From NCBI GenBank assembly GCA_030040695.1, contig JASHTE010000282.1, forward strand, positions 1 through 7,702: a stretch of DNA of 7,702 bases. Reading direction: 5' to 3'. The position numbers and the translations under genes are program-made. Source of the stretch: Vulcanimicrobiota bacterium. GTDB taxonomy: Bacteria > Vulcanimicrobiota > Vulcanimicrobiia > Vulcanimicrobiales > Vulcanimicrobiaceae. Under the pieces are notes generated by a model. It was not told the origin of the DNA and ran no database searches. It saw only the letters and a list, made by a program, of their open reading frames with translations. Of the stretch, positions 5,405 to 7,702 are shown one piece after another (positions within the stretch are counted from its first letter, which is position 1; every line of letters begins with the position of its first letter).

Positions 5405-6283
5405 GTGCCGGATCGCGTTGCCAGCCTCTACTCCCCCGACGCCGGTATCGCCGTCGTCGGAGTCTCCATACCGAAGCTCGTGCGCGAGATTCGCGATCTC
5501 CACGACCTCTCGCCGATCGCGACGGCCGCCGTCGGCCGTCTCGTGGCCGGCGCGGTGCTTTTCGGAGCAGGGCTAAAGCGGCGCGAGCGCATCTCGATCC
5601 AGATCGCCTCCGACGGCCCGATCGGCGGCCTCTTCGCCGACGCATGGCTCCTCGACGAGCGTACGATCGGAGCACGCGGCTACGCGCGGAACCCGCACGT
5701 CGACCTTCCGCTGAATGCGCGCGGGAAGTTTGACGTCGCGGGAGCGCTCGGCTCGGGCTCGTTACAGGTGACGAAAACCTACGAGGTCGGGCAGCCGTAC
5801 CGCGGCATCGTGCCGCTCGTCTCCGGGGAGATCGCTGAAGACCTCGCCGCATATCTCGTACAATCGGAGCAGATTCCGAGCGCCGTCGCGCTCGGCGTTC
5901 TCGCGAATCCTGGAGGCGTCATCGCGGCGGGAGGCCTTCTCGCGCAAGTCTTACCAGGCAGCGACGATCGCGCCGTTGCAGAGCTCGAGCAGCGTGCCAT
6001 CGCGCTCCCGCCGGTGACGAGGCTCATGAGCGAGGGCGCCGACGCCGACGGCCTCGTGCGCGCGCTTGCCGGCGACCTCGAGTTGCGCGAGCATCGTCAC
6101 CTCGACGTTCGCTTCGCCTGTCTCTGCTCGCGGGAGAAAGTGGAGGCGGCACTTGTCGGACTGGGGGCCGACGATCTACGTCAGATGGCTCGCGAAAACG
6201 AGACGACGCACGCAAGTTGCGAATACTGTAAGCGTGACTACGCGTTCAACTCCGACGAGCTCATCGCGCTTATCGCAAAGTAA
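5405..6283 (+). CDS. hslO: Hsp33 redox-regulated chaperone
   Basis: This 292-residue cytoplasmic holdase is activated by oxidative unfolding. The N-terminal core is recognisable: ATAAVGRLVAGAVLFGAGLK, ISIQIASDGPIGGLFADAW, RGYARNPHVDLPLNARGKFDV, LVSGEIAEDLAAYLVQSEQIPSAVALGVLANPGG and QVLPGSDD. The C-terminal zinc switch is complete as C239-x-C241-x30-C272-x2-C275 (FACLCSREK and SCEYCKRDY), the same spacing I recall for E. coli Hsp33 (232, 234, 265, 268). The start is GTG 5405: the segment DRVASLYSPDAGIAV aligns with DYLVKALAYDGKVRA-type N-termini right after the initiator, although the ribosome binding site there is poor. The frame is open further upstream to 5318 but lies over aroQ. The last 46 bases overlap the 3' end of the convergent metalloprotease gene. 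Confidence 0.93.
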   Translation: MPDRVASLYSPDAGIAVVGVSIPKLVREIRDLHDLSPIATAAVGRLVAGAVLFGAGLKRRERISIQIASDGPIGGLFADAWLLDERTIGARGYARNPHVDLPLNARGKFDVAGALGSGSLQVTKTYEVGQPYRGIVPLVSGEIAEDLAAYLVQSEQIPSAVALGVLANPGGVIAAGGLLAQVLPGSDDRAVAELEQRAIALPPVTRLMSEGADADGLVRALAGDLELREHRHLDVRFACLCSREKVEAALVGLGADDLRQMARENETTHASCEYCKRDYAFNSDELIALIAK

Positions 6284-7158
6284 CCACTGCGCTTCGCGAT
6301 CTCACGCCAAGCCACGTAGGTACCTCTCGCCGCGGTCGATCCGGCGCGTGCACAGTATGCGCGGACGCAGTCGAAGCCGACTGCGTAGCCCGCGCTGCGC
6401 ACGAGGCCGCGCTCGGGCAGGCCGGTCTGTGCCGCCACCCAGTCGCCGAAAACGTAGGCACGCACCTCGTTCCACCCCGTGACGTCGAGCGCAGCCGCGA
6501 TGACCGAGCGCGCGTGCTCCCGTTCTTCGTTCGACTGCCGCGTCACCCAGGGGCCCGCGCTCTGTCCTCCGCACAACTCCACGGCAAACGCCTCCGCCAG
6601 CCCTTCGAGCAAAGCGTACTGTCCCACCGTCGTCTGCGCGCTCCACGGCTCGTAACGCAGGCGGACGTTGTGGTGATACTCGTGCGCCATCGCAGCGGGT
6701 ATGCGGTGGACGTTTTCAGGACGTGGATCCACGTGCACGATCGCGTGGCCGGAGTGGCCGCCGTATCCCGTATAGCCGTCATCCGGATCGAGCATCTGCT
6801 TCGACCGAGGATTCGCAATGATGACGTGAGCGCCCACTGCGACATCGATGCCGTGTTCCTCGGGTTCGAGCGCCGCATGGGCGCGCGCGAGCACCGACTG
6901 ACACGCATCCGCGGTCCCCGCTTCACGCAGAAGCGCAAACGCCTTCTCATACTCCTGCGGCTCACCGTCGGGGTCGATAAAGTTGTACTGACGCGCGATG
7001 GAGAGCAGGTCGACGTTCGCCGGATCTCCTCCAGGCGGAACGAGGGCGCTCGCCATCGGGCGGAGGACGCGCTCGGCAAAGTACGCGTTGCGCTCGCCGC
7101 GCGGCTGCTCGAAGAGACGAAGCTGCGCGTCGAGCACGCGGGAGAACCGCGGCTTCAC
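6238..7158 (-). CDS. Predicted zinc metalloprotease, DUF2268-like
   Basis: This 306-residue protein carries a clear HExxH motif, AMAHEYHHNVRLRY, with His159, Glu160 and His163. LLEGLAEAFAVELCG follows, where Glu185 in EGLA is the likely third zinc ligand, 22 residues after His163. This arrangement (HEYHH then EGLA) is the signature of the DUF2268 / YjaZ-type predicted Zn-dependent proteases. The N-terminal half is not recognisable beyond a probable helical region, and residues 124-148 are rich in Gly, Asp and His (DPDDGYTGYGGHSGHAIVHVD). No signal peptide or membrane helix is evident, so a cytoplasmic location is likely. The start GTG 7158 overlaps the tyrS stop as GTGA, with AAAGG 9 bases upstream. 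The stop TAG 6240-6238 lies inside hslO. Natural substrates are unknown. Confidence 0.8.
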   Translation of the reverse strand: MKPRFSRVLDAQLRLFEQPRGERNAYFAERVLRPMASALVPPGGDPANVDLLSIARQYNFIDPDGEPQEYEKAFALLREAGTADACQSVLARAHAALEPEEHGIDVAVGAHVIIANPRSKQMLDPDDGYTGYGGHSGHAIVHVDPRPENVHRIPAAMAHEYHHNVRLRYEPWSAQTTVGQYALLEGLAEAFAVELCGGQSAGPWVTRQSNEEREHARSVIAAALDVTGWNEVRAYVFGDWVAAQTGLPERGLVRSAGYAVGFDCVRAYCARAGSTAARGTYVAWREIAKRSGYFAISAMSSSELNA

Positions 7159-7702
7159 GACGTTATGCCTTTGTTCGGCTTCACACGGATAAACTTTCGG
7201 GAGCCAACGGAGAGCACGACGCTTCCCGAGCAGTCCCAGAGAGCGTTTGCGTCTTCGACAACTTGACCGTCGAGGCGGACGCCCTTGCCGAGGATAAGCC
7301 GCTCGGCCTCTCGGCGGCTCTGCGCAAACCGGGCATGCACGAGCAGGTCGCTAATGCGCACGCTTCCGTTCTGCAACGCAAGTTTCCGAGGCACCTCAAC
7401 CTCTCGCATATCCTGCGGCAGTTCCTTGCGCTGAACGGTGCGCTCGAAGAAGTCGCGCGCACGTTTTGCAGCGGTTTCGTCGTGGTAGCGCGCGACGACG
7501 GCGCTCGCGATCTGCTTCTTCTGTTCCATGGGGCTGAGTGAAGCATCGACGTCGCAGAACGCCGCATAGCGGCCGTACATGGGAATGAGGGAGTCGGGCA
7601 TCGACATGACCTTGCCGAACTGCGCCTCCGCCGGCTCCGTCACGCCCACATAGTTGCCGAGCGACTTGCTCATCTTCTGCACGCCGTCGAGGCCGATCAA
7701 GA
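7155..7702 (-). CDS. tyrS: Tyrosyl-tRNA synthetase, C-terminal part (partial, 5' end beyond the window)
   Basis: About 182 residues are visible. The first ones read LIGLDGVQKMSKSLGNYVGV, with the class I KMSKS loop that follows the catalytic Rossmann fold. Next come EPAEAQFGKVMSMPDSLIPMYGRYAAF, typical of the KMSKS-type (TyrZ-like) bacterial TyrRS rather than the E. coli KFGKS type, and a helical linker. The C-terminal S4 RNA-binding domain (VRISDLLVHARFAQSRREAERLILGKGVRLDGQVV ... GSVVLSVGSRKFIRVK) completes the expected order. The enzyme charges tRNA-Tyr. The HIGH motif and tyrosine pocket lie outside the window. Its TGA (7157-7155) overlaps the GTG of the metalloprotease gene, so the two are probably translationally coupled. 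Confidence 0.93.
   Translation of the reverse strand, partial: LIGLDGVQKMSKSLGNYVGVTEPAEAQFGKVMSMPDSLIPMYGRYAAFCDVDASLSPMEQKKQIASAVVARYHDETAAKRARDFFERTVQRKELPQDMREVEVPRKLALQNGSVRISDLLVHARFAQSRREAERLILGKGVRLDGQVVEDANALWDCSGSVVLSVGSRKFIRVKPNKGITS

Noticed and set aside
4901..5503. Minus-strand 200-codon frame across aroQ and the hslO start
   Set aside because: It is an out-of-frame shadow of aroQ, low in complexity and Gly/Arg-rich.
6514..7266. Plus-strand open frame of 250 codons over the metalloprotease and tyrS end
   Set aside because: The opposite strand carries a clear HExxH protein and an S4 domain; this frame shows no motif and is rich in Arg.
1..7702. A novel defence, toxin-antitoxin, CRISPR or secondary-metabolite system
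   Set aside because: All ten protein genes fit known families with ordinary roles or a known DUF; none carries nuclease, toxin, Cas or assembly-line motifs, and no spaced repeat array exists.

Overview
This 7.7 kb window is an ordinary-looking, gene-dense, GC-rich bacterial chromosome segment. It holds eight complete protein genes, two cut by the window edges, one tRNA gene and two copies of a short intergenic repeat. Type II AroQ, Hsp33, HU and a KMSKS-type TyrRS mark it as bacterial. Heavy GTG/TTG start use and the 'TTCG/CGCT...GGATGACAA' repeat recall uncultured GC-rich lineages; Eremiobacterota-like is a guess from memory and not shown by any marker here.

Left half (1-4005, + strand): a reductive pyrimidine (uracil/thymine) catabolism cluster. 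It contains the C-terminal tail of a dihydropyrimidinase/hydantoinase, a complete beta-ureidopropionase (nitrilase fold), an NCS1-family nucleobase/hydantoin permease, and a class III PLP aminotransferase that probably takes the beta-alanine product onward. Together they would import a pyrimidine or hydantoin, open the ring, remove the carbamoyl group as CO2 and NH3, and transaminate the beta-amino acid. The dihydropyrimidine dehydrogenase step is not in the window and could lie upstream. The two gaps in this cluster that are not direct overlaps are each filled by a copy of the same repeat, whose end forms the translation start region of the next gene.

Middle (4019-5352, - strand): aroQ, an HU-type DNA-binding protein gene, a small DUF6941-like gene and tRNA-Pro(GGG), all in the same direction with gaps of 11 to about 40 bases. 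They may be one transcription unit. The tRNA 3' end meets the end of the aminotransferase gene with only 13 bases between them.

Right part (5405-7702): hslO (Hsp33, + strand) diverges from aroQ across a 52-base gap. It converges with, and overlaps by 46 bases, a DUF2268-like HExxH metalloprotease gene on the - strand. That gene is joined by a 4-base GTGA overlap to the end of tyrS, which runs out of the window.

I found no CRISPR array, insertion sequence, phage gene or recognisable new defence or biosynthetic system. The points most worth a second look are the repeat-derived leaders, the tyrS-metalloprotease coupling, the hslO/protease antisense overlap and the HU-DUF6941 pairing.
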